A stretch of 64,000 nucleotides of DNA from Henriciella sp. (GCF_029937755.1 NZ_JAPYPG010000006.1:207185-271184), one strand, 5' to 3'. Numbered from the stretch's first letter, positions 7,751 through 16,880 are shown. Notes: generated from the sequence alone by a model not told the origin. Made by a program: numbers and translations.

Positions 7751-9739
7751 ATGAGACACTGGTTGCTGGCGACATCGATCCTGGCTGTCGCGGCATGCTC
7801 CCCGCCGCAGGCAGCTGAGCCGGAGGGAGACGCGGGCGCGATCCCGCCAGCCCCGCCAGCCGGTGAAGCCACCGAAGCGACAGCCGGAGCAAACCAGGCC
7901 GTCGCCGATCGCCTCCCGCTCGATGACCAGGGCGACGTCGAGGATGCCGCGCGCGGCTTCCTCGCGGCGATCGAGGAAGACGCCATCCTCGATGAAGAGG
8001 GCAATACGGTCTGGTCGATCCCGCAATTCGACTTCATTGAGGGCGAGGCGCCTGCCACGGTGAACCCCTCGCTCTGGCGCCAGTCGGGCCTTGCGGCGAA
8101 GCACGGCCTGTTCGAGGTCGCCGACGGCATCTGGCAGGTGCGCGGCTACGACCTCTCCGTGATGAGCGTGATCGAGGGCGAGACCGGCTGGATCATCGTC
8201 GACCCGCTGACCGTGAAGGAGACGTCTGCGGCCGCGCTGAAGCTCGTCAATGACACGCTGGGCGAGCGGCCTGTCACGGGCGTCCTCTACACCCATTCGC
8301 ATGCCGACCATTTCGGCGGCGCGCGGGGCGTGATCTCGGAAGAAGAGATTGAAGAGCGCGATGTCCCCGTGCTCGCGCCCGAAGGCTTCACCGAGAGCGC
8401 GGTGGCGGAAAACCTGATCGCCGGCAATCTGATGCAGCGCCGCGCGGTGCTGATGTTCGGCAACACCATTCCGCGCTCGGACACTGCCAATGTCGGCACC
8501 GGTCTCGGCCCGGGCCTCCCGCAGGGCACGACGGGCCTGGTCCTGCCGACCGAGGAGATCGGCGGCTGGGGAACGAAGCGGGAGATCGACGGCGTAGACT
8601 TCGTCTTCATGGATGCCGGCGGCACCGAGGCGCCGGCAGAATTCATGTTCTACCTGCCGGGCAAGAATGCGCTCTGTACCGCTGAAGTGGCGACCGCGAC
8701 CTTCCACAACGTGTTGACGCCAAGGGGGGCGAAGGTCCGCGATGCGCTCAAATGGAGCCGCGTCATCGACCGGGCACTGGCCGACTATGGCGGGAAGGCG
8801 GACCTCGTCTTCGCCTCCCACCACTGGCCGACCTGGGGACAGGAAAATGTGCAGCAATTTCTGACCCATCAGCGCGACATCTATCGCTATGTCCACGACC
8901 AGACGCTGCGCCGCGCCAATGCCGGGGCGACCATGACGGAGGCCGCCGAGACGATCCCCGAGCCGGGCTTTTCCCAGGAGGATTTCTCGACGCGCGACTA
9001 TTACGGCACGCTGAACCACAATTCCAAAGCGGTCTACCAGTTCTATTATGGTTGGTGGAGCGGGGTGCCGGCCGACTATCACGCCCTGCCACGCGCCGAG
9101 ACAGCGAGCCGCTATGTCGAGGCGGTGGGCGGGCTGGATGCCATTATCGACCGTGGCGTGCAGGCCTTCGAGTCCGGCGATTATCGTTGGGCCGCGGAAT
9201 TGCTGAACCACGCCGTCTTTGCCGAGCCGGGCAGTCAGGCGGCGAAGGACTGGCTGGCGGCGGCCTATGAACAGCTCGGCTTCCAGGCCGAGAGCGGGGC
9301 CTGGCGGAGCTATTATCTCACAGCCGCCTCCGAACTGCGCAACGGCATGCCGGATGCGGGGGCGCCCAATCTCGGCAATGCCGACTTCCTCAAGGCGGTG
9401 CCGACAATCGATCTCTTCGATGCGCTGGCCAGCCGCTACAATCCCGACAAGCTCGCCATGGATCCGTTCACCGTCGTGTTCGACTTCACCGATACCGGTG
9501 AGACAGTCACGGTCGATATCGGGCGCGACGTCATTGTGCCACGCCTGACGGACGGAGAAGGGGCGGCGCGGCTGACGCTGACGCGGGCCGACTTCAACCG
9601 CCTCATCCTGAGGGAGACCAGTGCGCAGGCATTGATGGAGTCCGAAGCGATGAGGCTGGACGGCAATATGGCGGCCCCGGCGGCGTTCCTCGGGGCCCTC
9701 GATCAGCCGGATTTCTGGTTTCCTGTCGTGACACCATGA
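7751..9739 (+). CDS. alkylsulfatase-like metallo-beta-lactamase lipoprotein
   Basis: A 662-residue MBL-fold hydrolase of the linear alkylsulfatase (SdsA1/BDS1) type. The start ATG has AAGGAAA upstream and opens a lipoprotein signal peptide ending VAACS (Cys about residue 16). The metal motif THSHADHFGGARG and second-site residues FASHHWPTWG are present. The C-terminal third has the dimerisation helices (YRWAAELLNHAVFAEPG) and an SCP2-like domain ending near GALDQPDFWFP. Members cleave primary alkyl sulfates such as SDS. Being a lipoprotein, it probably acts in the periplasm. GC-rich, part of the core block. Confidence 0.88.
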   Translation: MRHWLLATSILAVAACSPPQAAEPEGDAGAIPPAPPAGEATEATAGANQAVADRLPLDDQGDVEDAARGFLAAIEEDAILDEEGNTVWSIPQFDFIEGEAPATVNPSLWRQSGLAAKHGLFEVADGIWQVRGYDLSVMSVIEGETGWIIVDPLTVKETSAAALKLVNDTLGERPVTGVLYTHSHADHFGGARGVISEEEIEERDVPVLAPEGFTESAVAENLIAGNLMQRRAVLMFGNTIPRSDTANVGTGLGPGLPQGTTGLVLPTEEIGGWGTKREIDGVDFVFMDAGGTEAPAEFMFYLPGKNALCTAEVATATFHNVLTPRGAKVRDALKWSRVIDRALADYGGKADLVFASHHWPTWGQENVQQFLTHQRDIYRYVHDQTLRRANAGATMTEAAETIPEPGFSQEDFSTRDYYGTLNHNSKAVYQFYYGWWSGVPADYHALPRAETASRYVEAVGGLDAIIDRGVQAFESGDYRWAAELLNHAVFAEPGSQAAKDWLAAAYEQLGFQAESGAWRSYYLTAASELRNGMPDAGAPNLGNADFLKAVPTIDLFDALASRYNPDKLAMDPFTVVFDFTDTGETVTVDIGRDVIVPRLTDGEGAARLTLTRADFNRLILRETSAQALMESEAMRLDGNMAAPAAFLGALDQPDFWFPVVTP

Positions 9740-9810
9740 GGCTTGCTGCGATCAGGGCCGTTTGCCCTCTTGCCCGAGGCAAAGCATGCGGTTAGTCAGG
9801 CAAACTGGCT

Positions 9811-9900
9811 GGAGAGGTGGCCGAGTGGCTGAAGGCGCTCCCCTGCTAAGGGAGTATACGTTAACGCGTATCGAGGGTTCGAATCCCTTCCTCTCCGCCA
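9811..9900 (+). tRNA. tRNA-Ser (anticodon GCU)
   Basis: A 90-base gene with encoded CCA. The acceptor stem GGAGAGG pairs with CCTCTCC, the anticodon loop carries GCT in a CCCCTGCTAAGGGG-type stem-loop, the long variable arm TATACGTTAACGCGTA marks a class II serine tRNA, and the T arm holds GGTTCGAATCC. It lies at the border between core genes and the mobile island, the usual role of a tRNA attachment site, although I see no duplicated tRNA 3' end elsewhere in the window. Confidence 0.97.
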
Positions 9901-9942
9901 GCCAGTCTCCCGAAAATCACCGAATTCGAGACGTCTCGGAAT

Positions 9943-9963
9943 AGTCCCGACATTTCCGGGACT
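9943..9963 (+). terminator. hairpin downstream of tRNA-Ser
   Basis: AGTCCCG / CGGGACT stem of seven base pairs with a seven-base loop, 43 bases after the tRNA. Just before it (9927-9938) is a perfect 12-base palindrome CGAGACGTCTCG. Either could end the tRNA transcript; the palindrome could instead be a protein site. Confidence 0.45.
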
Positions 9964-10098
9964 TGCGGGCGCTATCAGCGACTGAAATCTGCATTTCCCG
10001 TCTCTATTCTACTGCAATCGAGGCCTTTTAGGCAAAAGTCTCCGTCGCCCAATTTTTCAGTCAAGTTTGGGGGCAAGTTCCCTGATAATGGGCGATTT

Positions 10099-10267
10099 AC
10101 AGGGAATTTCGTCGAATTAACAGGGATTCCATCGATTTCGACCTCGGATAAGTGTCGTAAATACAGTGTCTTAGGCGACAAATTCCCTAAGCGCAGGAAC
10201 AGGGAATTTACATTCAAGAACAGGGAATTTTGCGAGCATAACAGGGAATTTCCGCCGACGGATCAGG
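10099..10267 (+). repeat. dispersed ACAGGGAATTT repeats
   Basis: The word ACAGGGAATTT, or a close variant, occurs at about 10099, 10119 (GGATTCC variant), 10199, 10219, 10240 and 10263 (TCAGGGAAGCC variant). Inverted copies (AATTCCCT, GTTCCCTGA) lie near 10181 and 10078. No convincing gene is present between 9901 and 10604. I recall similar AACAGGG-rich stretches beside recombinase genes in other alphaproteobacterial islands, so they may be recombinase or replication-protein sites. Function unknown. Confidence 0.7.
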
Positions 10268-10457
10268 GAAGCCCAATAGTGACGGGCCTTTTCGCGATTG
10301 CGCGTGCATGGCTGGGTTCTGCGAGCGTTGGAAATAGCCGATAGAAAATCGGGATCGTGAACCCGGCCATGGGGCTCGCGTGTTGTTCGAAAGTCGCGCT
10401 AGTACGGGCCCGCTCGAGGTGGTCAACCGGCGTTCGTTCTTTATCGCAGCGGACTTA

Positions 10458-10527
10458 AGTCATGGGTTAGTCATAGGCCAAGTCATACCCTTAGTCATAG
10501 GCTAAGTCATATGACTAAGGGTATGAC
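10458..10527 (+). repeat. phased AGTCAT array with perfect 18-bp inverted repeat
   Basis: AGTCAT begins at 10458, 10469, 10481, 10493 and 10505, spacing 11-12 bases (about one helical turn). Inverted ATGACT at 10511 and ATGAC at 10523 continue the phase. Within it GTCATACCCTTAGTCATA (10482-10499) is repeated perfectly inverted at 10510-10527 around a ten-base loop. The array lies 78 bases beyond the 3' end of the serine recombinase gene. It could be the recombinase attachment core, an accessory-protein array or a terminator; the phasing favours protein binding. Confidence 0.85.
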
Positions 10528-10604
10528 GGATAGGGATATCCCAGGTCCTGAGAGAAGCGTGTTGAAGGTCCTGCAGGGAATGAAGCGAGCGCTCGCGCAG
10601 GAAG

Positions 10605-12110
10605 CTAGGAGAGGAAAATCGCGTCCTGCTCGTTCCATTTCACGGGGATCGAAATCTTGGAAAGCTGGTAGGCCGAGATGTGCGGGGCCTGGCGTCCTTC
10701 GCTGATAGCTTCGAGAATTCGAGGTGACAGGAAAGCGAGATCCAGATTGTGCGTGATGTAAGACGGCGAGACGTTTTGATCATTGGCAATGTCGCCAATG
10801 GAACGTCCAGCTTTGATGGAATCCAGCCAGTCCATGGCCTGGACGATACGGCGGATCAGCGCTCGATCCAGTTTTCGGCGAATGTTCTGTCTGTCCAGAA
10901 CGAGCTTGCGTTCGACACCGCGCCGGCGTTGCGAAAGTGGTATGCAGATGGGCGGCGTCTCCTTTTTTCCAGCCAGATGGATTGCCAGCTCGCCCGAGCC
11001 GACGACCAGACGTTCAACCTGGTTCAGCGTTTCGCGCTGCGATGGCTCGCCGGTGCTCGGCTGATGTTGGACTACCAGGCGATGGACCAGCGCGTTGAAG
11101 ACAACCTGCTCCAGCTCGCTCGCTGGCAGACGGACCTGATCATCTGCGGAGACGTAGTAGCGATAGCGTTGCTGCCCCTTCCGGGCATGATGCGCATAGA
11201 AGGCGTGACCCTGATGATCGAACACTTTGCCAGCAAGCGGCGACGGGTTGGCGGCGTTCTTCCGGGTCTTTCTTGCGACGCGATTGTGCGCCAGCGTTTC
11301 TTGAACCCTTATCCAGAGCGCCTCTGAAATGATCGCCTCATGCAGGCCGTCATAGACCTGGTCGCGATGCTTGATCTTGCCGCGATACAGCGGGTTGGAG
11401 AGCAGCTGATAAAGATGGCCAGTTCTGAACGGCTGACCGCCTGTCACCCGACCTGAGGCAAACTCATGCTGCTTGGTTTGAAGACCCGCAGTATCGGCAT
11501 AGTCCTTCAGTTTCCGGACCGAGCCGAGGTCCACATATGCCTGGAACAAGGTCCTGACTATTTCGGCTTCGGCGGTGTTGATCACGAGGCCTGCGTCGGT
11601 CTTGTCGTAGCCAAGCGGCAGAACGCCGCCCATCCACATTCCCTTCTTCTTGGAGGCTGCGATCTTGTCGCGGATCCGCTCGGCTGTGACCTCCCGCTCG
11701 AACTGGGCGAAGGAGAGCAGGACGTTCAGCGTCAGTCGGCCCATGCTGGATGCAGTGTTGAACTGCTGTGTCACCGAGACGAAGGACGCGCCCGTTGCCT
11801 CGAACCGCTCGACCAGCCGGGCGAAGTCTGCGAGCGAGCGCGTAAGTCGGTCGATCTTGTAGACCACGACCATGTCGATGCGGCCGGCTTCGATTTCAGC
11901 GAGTAGGGCTTGAAGGGCAGGACGGTCCATGGTCCCACCGGAGATCCCGCCATCATCGTAGCGCTGTGAGAGGAGCTTCCAGCCTTCATGCCGTTGAGAT
12001 CGGACATAGGCCTCGCAGGCCTCCCGCTGCGCATCGAGCGAGTTGAAGGCCTGGTCGAGGCCTTCGTCGGAGGACTTTCGCGTATAGATGGCACAGCGGA
12101 TCTTCTTCAT
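10605..12110 (-). CDS. large serine recombinase (site-specific integrase type)
   Basis: A 501-residue large serine recombinase. The N-terminal resolvase domain has the catalytic motif YTRKSS (Ser about residue 13), KIDRLTRSLADFARL and AQFEREVTAERIRDKI. The central Recombinase domain has GYDKTDAGLVINTAEAEIVRTLF, followed by a zinc-ribbon/coiled-coil region (residues about 290-400) in which the usual Cys pattern is weak, and a C-terminal HTH-like tail. It integrates or excises an element by double-strand cleavage at att sites. The start ATG overlaps the DUF2924 stop (ATGA), so the three minus-strand genes form one operon. It faces the tRNA edge and the AGTCAT array. Confidence 0.93.
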   Translation of the reverse strand: MKKIRCAIYTRKSSDEGLDQAFNSLDAQREACEAYVRSQRHEGWKLLSQRYDDGGISGGTMDRPALQALLAEIEAGRIDMVVVYKIDRLTRSLADFARLVERFEATGASFVSVTQQFNTASSMGRLTLNVLLSFAQFEREVTAERIRDKIAASKKKGMWMGGVLPLGYDKTDAGLVINTAEAEIVRTLFQAYVDLGSVRKLKDYADTAGLQTKQHEFASGRVTGGQPFRTGHLYQLLSNPLYRGKIKHRDQVYDGLHEAIISEALWIRVQETLAHNRVARKTRKNAANPSPLAGKVFDHQGHAFYAHHARKGQQRYRYYVSADDQVRLPASELEQVVFNALVHRLVVQHQPSTGEPSQRETLNQVERLVVGSGELAIHLAGKKETPPICIPLSQRRRGVERKLVLDRQNIRRKLDRALIRRIVQAMDWLDSIKAGRSIGDIANDQNVSPSYITHNLDLAFLSPRILEAISEGRQAPHISAYQLSKISIPVKWNEQDAIFLS

Positions 12111-12496
12111 GTCTGCACACCGAAGAAGCGAGGGCCGGACCACTTGGTACCTGTGATCTCCTTGGCGATGGCGCTAAGGGATCGCCAAATCCTGCCGTTC
12201 CAGAGATAGCCGGCCTCGGTGATATCGACCGTGTGTTCGACGCCGTTCCACTCCCGCACCAGGCGCTGGCCGTTGCTCGCTGGTACAACGCCGGTGGTCG
12301 CAATGCCTGCGAGGCGCCTAAGCTTTCTCACCAGAGCCGCGCGAGGTTGGCCCGAGGCCTGCCATTGCTGCTCGCATGTCAGGACCTTCACCATCATGGG
12401 CGAGCGAAGTTTGGTTGGTGGCGCTGAACCGATCATCTCGGTCCAGCACTCGATGAGCTCGACTCGCGAAAGGCTCTCGAAGTAGGCCTGCCTCAC
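12107..12496 (-). CDS. DUF2924 protein
   Basis: A 129-residue protein matching DUF2924 by the segment RLVREWNGVEHTVDITEAGY followed by LWNGRIWRSLSAIAKEITGT and GPRFFGVQT at the C-terminus. This family is usually encoded just upstream of a large serine recombinase in alphaproteobacterial prophage-like islands, as here. Both ends overlap neighbours by four bases (ATGA), implying translational coupling. The biochemical role is unknown; the genetic link suggests DNA binding or recombination directionality. Confidence 0.85.
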   Translation of the reverse strand: MRQAYFESLSRVELIECWTEMIGSAPPTKLRSPMMVKVLTCEQQWQASGQPRAALVRKLRRLAGIATTGVVPASNGQRLVREWNGVEHTVDITEAGYLWNGRIWRSLSAIAKEITGTKWSGPRFFGVQT

Positions 12497-12729
12497 GCCT
12501 TCTCTCCGCGAAGTTTGAACCGGGCAGGGGACTTCTCGGTCTTTTCGATCCGATCAATGACATAGCCGCGCTTGCGGAGCCGGGTCATCGCGGCGCGGAC
12601 TGTGTGCGGCTGCCAGGTTAGCAGGTTGGAAAGCTGCTTCAGTGTCTGGCCCTTGCCGGTCAGGGCCTCGACCAGGCGGGCTTCCTTGGTGCCGTCTTTG
12701 GGGACGTCGATTGTTTGTTGGTCGGTCAT
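12493..12729 (-). CDS. DUF3489 winged-helix-like protein
   Basis: A 78-residue protein with the pattern GTKEARLVEALTGKGQTL, a helix LKQLSNLLTWQPHTVRAAMT (recognition helix of a winged HTH) and a wing RLRKRGYVIDRIEKTEKSP. This is the DUF3489 family, the first gene of the DUF3489-DUF2924-recombinase trio. It has a strong AAAGGAGA ribosome site. Probably a small DNA-binding regulator or excision-type accessory for the recombinase (inference from context). Confidence 0.83.
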   Translation of the reverse strand: MTDQQTIDVPKDGTKEARLVEALTGKGQTLKQLSNLLTWQPHTVRAAMTRLRKRGYVIDRIEKTEKSPARFKLRGEKA

Positions 12730-12890
12730 GGCTTGTCTCCTTTGGATCCGTGGGCGCGATTATTCGCTCCCACTGAGACAAGCCCGGGCCGATACCGGGC
12801 CGCGCTTTCTATTGTCGAAGACAGCAATGCTCCGAATGCGCCGCGAGTCCAGCGACCCGCGAAAAAGCTGCGTGGACAGTTTCGGCGAAG

Positions 12891-13112
12891 GTGCGCCATG
12901 TGGCCGACATGGACGAGCTAGACCCAATCCGTGAACTGGTTGTTGAGGCGATGGCCGAGTTGGAACAAGCGCTGGTTGACGGGCTATCGGCGCAGGCGCC
13001 GCGGTCCGGGAAGCAGGACATCAAGCTTGGATTGGCGGCTCTGAAGCGGCGGATTGAAGTCGCTTCTCGCAAAGTTGAAGAGGCTGAGCGCCGTCTTTCG
13101 GACGTCAGCTAG
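12891..13112 (+). CDS. small hypothetical protein, helical
   Basis: A 73-residue ORF divergent from the recombinase operon, rich in Glu, Leu, Ala and Arg and predicted mostly helical with a C-terminal coiled coil (LKRRIEVASRKVEEAERRLS). An internal ATG at 12909 would shorten it by six residues. There is no strong ribosome site and no family recognised. The composition is coding-like, but it could be a chance frame. Confidence 0.4.
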   Translation: MRHVADMDELDPIRELVVEAMAELEQALVDGLSAQAPRSGKQDIKLGLAALKRRIEVASRKVEEAERRLSDVS

Positions 13113-13370
13113 ATCCCGTAAGCGGGCATTAGCCGCACGGAAAAACTTCCTATTAGCGGACATAAAGAAACCGCGAATTGATTCCATTAGTAGGCATCAC
13201 CGGCCCGTCAGACCACGTCCTAAAGCGAACAAATTAAGACGGTCGATTGCCCCTCACGCTCTGGCACTACGCTTCATGAGCTTCGTAGCTGGCGACTTGC
13301 TTCCGCGACAGGGCTGAATCATTGGACGGTTACGGTAGAAGTGGTTTCGCGACCGCAATGTCTAATGGCA

Positions 13371-13859
13371 CTATATCTGTGTCAGCCGACGAACCCGACG
13401 GCCATTGACCAGAGCGACGTAGAGATCGCTTGCATTTTCGCTCGTACCGACAATCACCATCAGGAAATTGCGCAATTCCGATTTTGACGTGCGAAACAGT
13501 TTCTTGGCAGTGATTACATCGATGCTTGAGGGGCTGGGCTTGTATTCTGGGTGGCTATGCCAGTCGCCGAGATAGTGAAGGCCGGCAGAAAAGGCTTCGT
13601 CGATTTCCGCCTGTTCGGTGGCTTGAAGCCTGGCAAATCCGAATCGTGAGCGAACATCGTCTCGGCTAGGAATAGTGACGGTGACGATTTGAACAGCATC
13701 GTCGGAGAAGGTTCCAAGTAACTGTCCACCGGATTCAGGTTGAGATGGTTTGAGTTGGCGCTCTGAATAGAGCGTATCGAGCGCCCTTGCGTCAAAGACT
13801 AGGCGCTTAAATGTCCGGCCAAGCGCGCATGCAGGTAATGGATATATGAGTGACGTCAT
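13371..13859 (-). CDS. cap3: CBASS Cap3-like JAMM/JAB deconjugating peptidase
   Basis: A 162-residue JAB/MPN metalloprotease. The zinc motif is complete: Glu42 in PESGG, then GDWHSHPEYKPSPSSID giving His101, His103 and Asp114. In type II CBASS, Cap3 removes the CD-NTase from its Cap2-made conjugates. Start placed at the ATG at 13859 that overlaps the Cap2 stop (ATGA); the longer frame reads backwards into Cap2. Last gene of the minus-strand CBASS operon. Confidence 0.88.
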   Translation of the reverse strand: MTSLIYPLPACALGRTFKRLVFDARALDTLYSERQLKPSQPESGGQLLGTFSDDAVQIVTVTIPSRDDVRSRFGFARLQATEQAEIDEAFSAGLHYLGDWHSHPEYKPSPSSIDVITAKKLFRTSKSELRNFLMVIVGTSENASDLYVALVNGRRVRRLTQI

Positions 13860-15631
13860 ACGTGCGGACCGCAAAGCGGGCATTCTGCGCCAAGCGCCCA
13901 CGGCCGGGATACACGGGCTCCATGAGGGCCAGAGTCGAACTCTGATTTGAACGCGGCGGTGCGCTCTGCGTTACCCGCAGCTAGGACTTCATCGCTGGCA
14001 ACCCAGATGCTGTGCCGCGCGCCAGCAGGTGTTGCTGTAAGGTGCTTTAAAGCTTCAGATGCGCAAAAGCCGCTCGTAAATGCAAGTTGGGCCGCACCAT
14101 ACGGCGTGAAGGCGCCCCCGCAAGCTGGTATTCGACGCCAGACTGCAGTTTCGTCCTGTAGCGTCGCTTCGAGCAAAGGCTTTCCAAGACGATCAAACCC
14201 GCAGCGCAGGCAGGCACCGTTCGGGAGTGTCAGAACGCTGTGGGCCGCGAGCGCTTGGGGTTCGTGCCAGATGGTCTGCAGGGGGACGTCCCAACTTCTG
14301 GCCGCATCCGCAATCAAACTCATAGAGGCCCATTCGCCGGTCGCCGAGATGACAAGATCGGCTGAATCCAGACTGGGCAATTTATCAATTACGCGGATAT
14401 CAACATGCGCGTCATGGTCGTCGACACCGCGTAAGTGTGGAAAGCGCTTGGTCAAATGCTTGGCAAGCGCTTTGGCCTTGTTTTGATCGACATAATCGGC
14501 GCCAAGTGGGTGCCGAGAAGTATTGGTTCGGTCCAAGTACTGCCCATCATATAGCGTGAAGTGGCCAAGACCGGCTTGAGCCAATAGAACGGCCACGCTC
14601 GCGCCCAATGCCCCACATCCGATAACGAGCACAGACGAGCTTTCTAGTTGCCCGATATCTCCGTCGTGGTCGCGGCCATGCACCCAGGCGGGGTCGATGC
14701 GATCAACAATCGCTTTTTTGGCTTGGCGTGCTGGTGATGTGGCATATCGCTTCGCATGAGCAGCTGGAACGTGGCCCGGCCTGAAACCCTTTTGTAGTTT
14801 TTTCTGATCGGGTCGTTCGATATAGACCGCGCCAAAACACACCCCGGTTTCAACTGGTGCGCCGATGAGCACGTCAGTGGTTTGAGAGACATCGAGTAAG
14901 GGGGCATAGTCGCGATCTCGACCAGCGCTCTCGCGGATCAAGGCCTCAACATCGCTTGCATGAACGGGATAAGCGTCCGGGATGAGCGGCGTATCAAGCC
15001 AGACTAAGACCGCATCATAGAGTTTCCAGCCTTCTCTGGGTGCCGGCCCGTTTGCATGATCGAGCCAATTACAAAGCGCGTCATCAGTCTCGCCCAAGAC
15101 CCGAATAAGCGATGTCTTGTTTTGACCGCGCCAGGCGCGAATGCGGCGGGTCGGCCCGTGCGGGCGAACAAGGCTTCGATAGATCGGCGCGCCCTGGTCA
15201 GTGGCGAGGCTCCAATAAGACTGAAACTCTTGTCTAAACGCTGCGTCATGGTTTTCTGATTTGCTGCGCGCAACCAGAGCACGCGCCTCGTCGATGAGAT
15301 GCACAGCGACTTGATCCGGACTGAGGGCGTCAATATTCGTCTCTGCTGGATAGACGCAGAGAAGGCCAAGGCGTTCAACGTGCGGCCAGACGAGAAGAAA
15401 AGCTTCGTCTTCCAGTGCAATGCGCGGTGGGCGATAGGGAAAGGCGCGGTCTAGCAGCAAGCGCAATGGCGGGTCGCCGGGAAGGCGCCAACCATAGTCG
15501 ACGCCGTGGCGGTGATATGGTTTTAGATCGCCCTCGCTGAGTGATTTGGCCCCATAGTCAGCGATGAGAAAAGTGCCAAGGGCATTGGCGAGATCGCTCC
15601 TGGTCTCAGAAAATCCGTCTTGTGCGGTCAT
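13856..15631 (-). CDS. cap2: CBASS Cap2-like E2-E1 fusion conjugating enzyme
   Basis: A 591-residue fusion. Residues about 10-110 form an E2-like domain with catalytic Cys92 in LGLLCVYPAE; residues about 325-590 form a ThiF/E1-like adenylating domain with nucleotide motif GCGALG (338-343), DGQYLDRTNTSRH, and a candidate catalytic Cys504 in IPACGG. In type II CBASS it links the C-terminus of the CD-NTase to a target, priming cyclase activity. It overlaps both neighbours by four bases, so all three proteins are co-translated. Full length, no breaks seen. Confidence 0.9.
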   Translation of the reverse strand: MTAQDGFSETRSDLANALGTFLIADYGAKSLSEGDLKPYHRHGVDYGWRLPGDPPLRLLLDRAFPYRPPRIALEDEAFLLVWPHVERLGLLCVYPAETNIDALSPDQVAVHLIDEARALVARSKSENHDAAFRQEFQSYWSLATDQGAPIYRSLVRPHGPTRRIRAWRGQNKTSLIRVLGETDDALCNWLDHANGPAPREGWKLYDAVLVWLDTPLIPDAYPVHASDVEALIRESAGRDRDYAPLLDVSQTTDVLIGAPVETGVCFGAVYIERPDQKKLQKGFRPGHVPAAHAKRYATSPARQAKKAIVDRIDPAWVHGRDHDGDIGQLESSSVLVIGCGALGASVAVLLAQAGLGHFTLYDGQYLDRTNTSRHPLGADYVDQNKAKALAKHLTKRFPHLRGVDDHDAHVDIRVIDKLPSLDSADLVISATGEWASMSLIADAARSWDVPLQTIWHEPQALAAHSVLTLPNGACLRCGFDRLGKPLLEATLQDETAVWRRIPACGGAFTPYGAAQLAFTSGFCASEALKHLTATPAGARHSIWVASDEVLAAGNAERTAAFKSEFDSGPHGARVSRPWALGAECPLCGPHV

Positions 15632-16767
15632 GCATTTGTGCGGCCACCGCCCTTAGAGACCGCTTCTTTCGGTTCCCAACTTGATTTTTCGCGCGCGGTT
15701 GAAAGTGCGGCGACGCCCTCTGCTATTCTGGCGGCGACGGCAAGGCCGGCCGCGAGCGCATCACTAGATTTGACAGCACTTCCTCTCTCTGTTGATTTTC
15801 GATCTTTGAAGTATGTGTCTCCATAGAGTCCGGACCACGCGTCAAGCGCATTATCTTCGCTTTTTGCTGAAGCAATGGCATTGATGTGCGGCGTCAATTC
15901 ATTAAGCCGCTGAAGCAGATAGTTTGCCCGTGCATCCTCGCTGCCAGCAACCTCATCATAAGGCGGCACAGGGCTCTCAATGACCAAATTCCACTGCAGG
16001 CGATTTCGCATGGCGAGTAGGGTAGCATAAAGGGCGTAATCATCGCGTCCCTCACTCGCCACGAAACAGTCTGCGGCAAGAATGGTGGTGCCATATCCAG
16101 ACAGGATGCGTTTGCGCCAGCTTTTGCGGCTATTGGTCAGTTTTTTAATGTCGCGAACGATCCGGCGAAACTGTCGGCCGTTTTCGGTGTCCGGACTGAG
16201 GTTTTGGTTGGTCGCGTCAAACCAGATTGAGACGTCGCGCGCATCAGAGCGAGCCCATTCCGCGCCGGCAAGTTCGACATATTCTTTCTCGTCTCCGAAT
16301 GCATCGGTCTGTGTAACAATCCGATAAATCGGCACGTCAACATTATAGCCCGCTGCGTAACGCACCCGAATACAATTGGTATGCAGTTCAGGCGGTGTCG
16401 CAAACGATCCATCATTGAGGGCGTCATAGACCATTTTTCGCGCCTGCAGAGGGCTCATATCGCCGCCATTTGGTCCAATCAAAGCCGCCTTGCGAAAATA
16501 TACCCCGTCATCAATATCGTAGTCTTTGTTGGGATACTTCACCATTGTCTTGTCAGCATACGAGCCCTGGCTTGCAAAAAAGGCAGGCGCTGGTTTGTCT
16601 TCGGCTTTCAGTCTGTTTTTGATCCGGGAGCGGTTGGCGTCGCGGCGGTCGCGCATTTCATTGCGCTCGACTTGCGGCAAGGTAATCTCGTCATTGTGAT
16701 AGGCGACAATATGTTTATGGCAATCGATCATAAGGATTCTCAGCGTCTGAAAAGCTATGGCCGACAT
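15628..16767 (-). CDS. CD-NTase (DncV-like nucleotide cyclase) of type II CBASS
   Basis: A cGAS/DncV-like nucleotidyltransferase of about 380 residues. The active site shows SQGSY (68-70) followed by DYDIDDGVYF with Asp84 and Asp86, and the third Asp is Asp144 in GYNVDVPIY. This spacing and the DxDIDDG form are those of the DncV (clade A) group, known to make 3'3'-cGAMP, so a cyclic dinucleotide is expected. The C-terminus ends GGGRTNA, a flexible tail of the sort Cap2 conjugates. Start uncertain: a second Met at codon 13 (16731) also fits. The gene is divergent from the effector. Confidence 0.9.
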   Translation of the reverse strand: MSAIAFQTLRILMIDCHKHIVAYHNDEITLPQVERNEMRDRRDANRSRIKNRLKAEDKPAPAFFASQGSYADKTMVKYPNKDYDIDDGVYFRKAALIGPNGGDMSPLQARKMVYDALNDGSFATPPELHTNCIRVRYAAGYNVDVPIYRIVTQTDAFGDEKEYVELAGAEWARSDARDVSIWFDATNQNLSPDTENGRQFRRIVRDIKKLTNSRKSWRKRILSGYGTTILAADCFVASEGRDDYALYATLLAMRNRLQWNLVIESPVPPYDEVAGSEDARANYLLQRLNELTPHINAIASAKSEDNALDAWSGLYGDTYFKDRKSTERGSAVKSSDALAAGLAVAARIAEGVAALSTAREKSSWEPKEAVSKGGGRTNA

Positions 16768-16880
16768 TCACGACCCGCAGAACACACGATATGGTGCTCG
16801 TTCTATATACGTTCTCGGCACATATAGCGCAAGAGCCATGGCGGAACCAAATCGCGCCAAGAGACAGTAAGGTGATTCTG

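Noticed and set aside
9811..9900. Second copy of the tRNA-Ser 3' end as att direct repeat in the window
   Set aside because: I found no matching TTCGAATCCC-containing duplicate downstream within the window, so no att pair is claimed.
10099..10267. CRISPR array from the repeated ACAGGGAATTT words
   Set aside because: Repeats are too short, irregularly spaced and variable, and no cas gene is in the window.
9975..10426. Minus-strand open frames across the ACAGGGAATTT repeats
   Set aside because: Their residues are simply translations of the repeats (repeated FPVN/GNLP words), there is no ribosome site, and they resemble no family.
10780..11930. Plus-strand frames antisense to the serine recombinase
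   Set aside because: Shadows of the recombinase coding strand.
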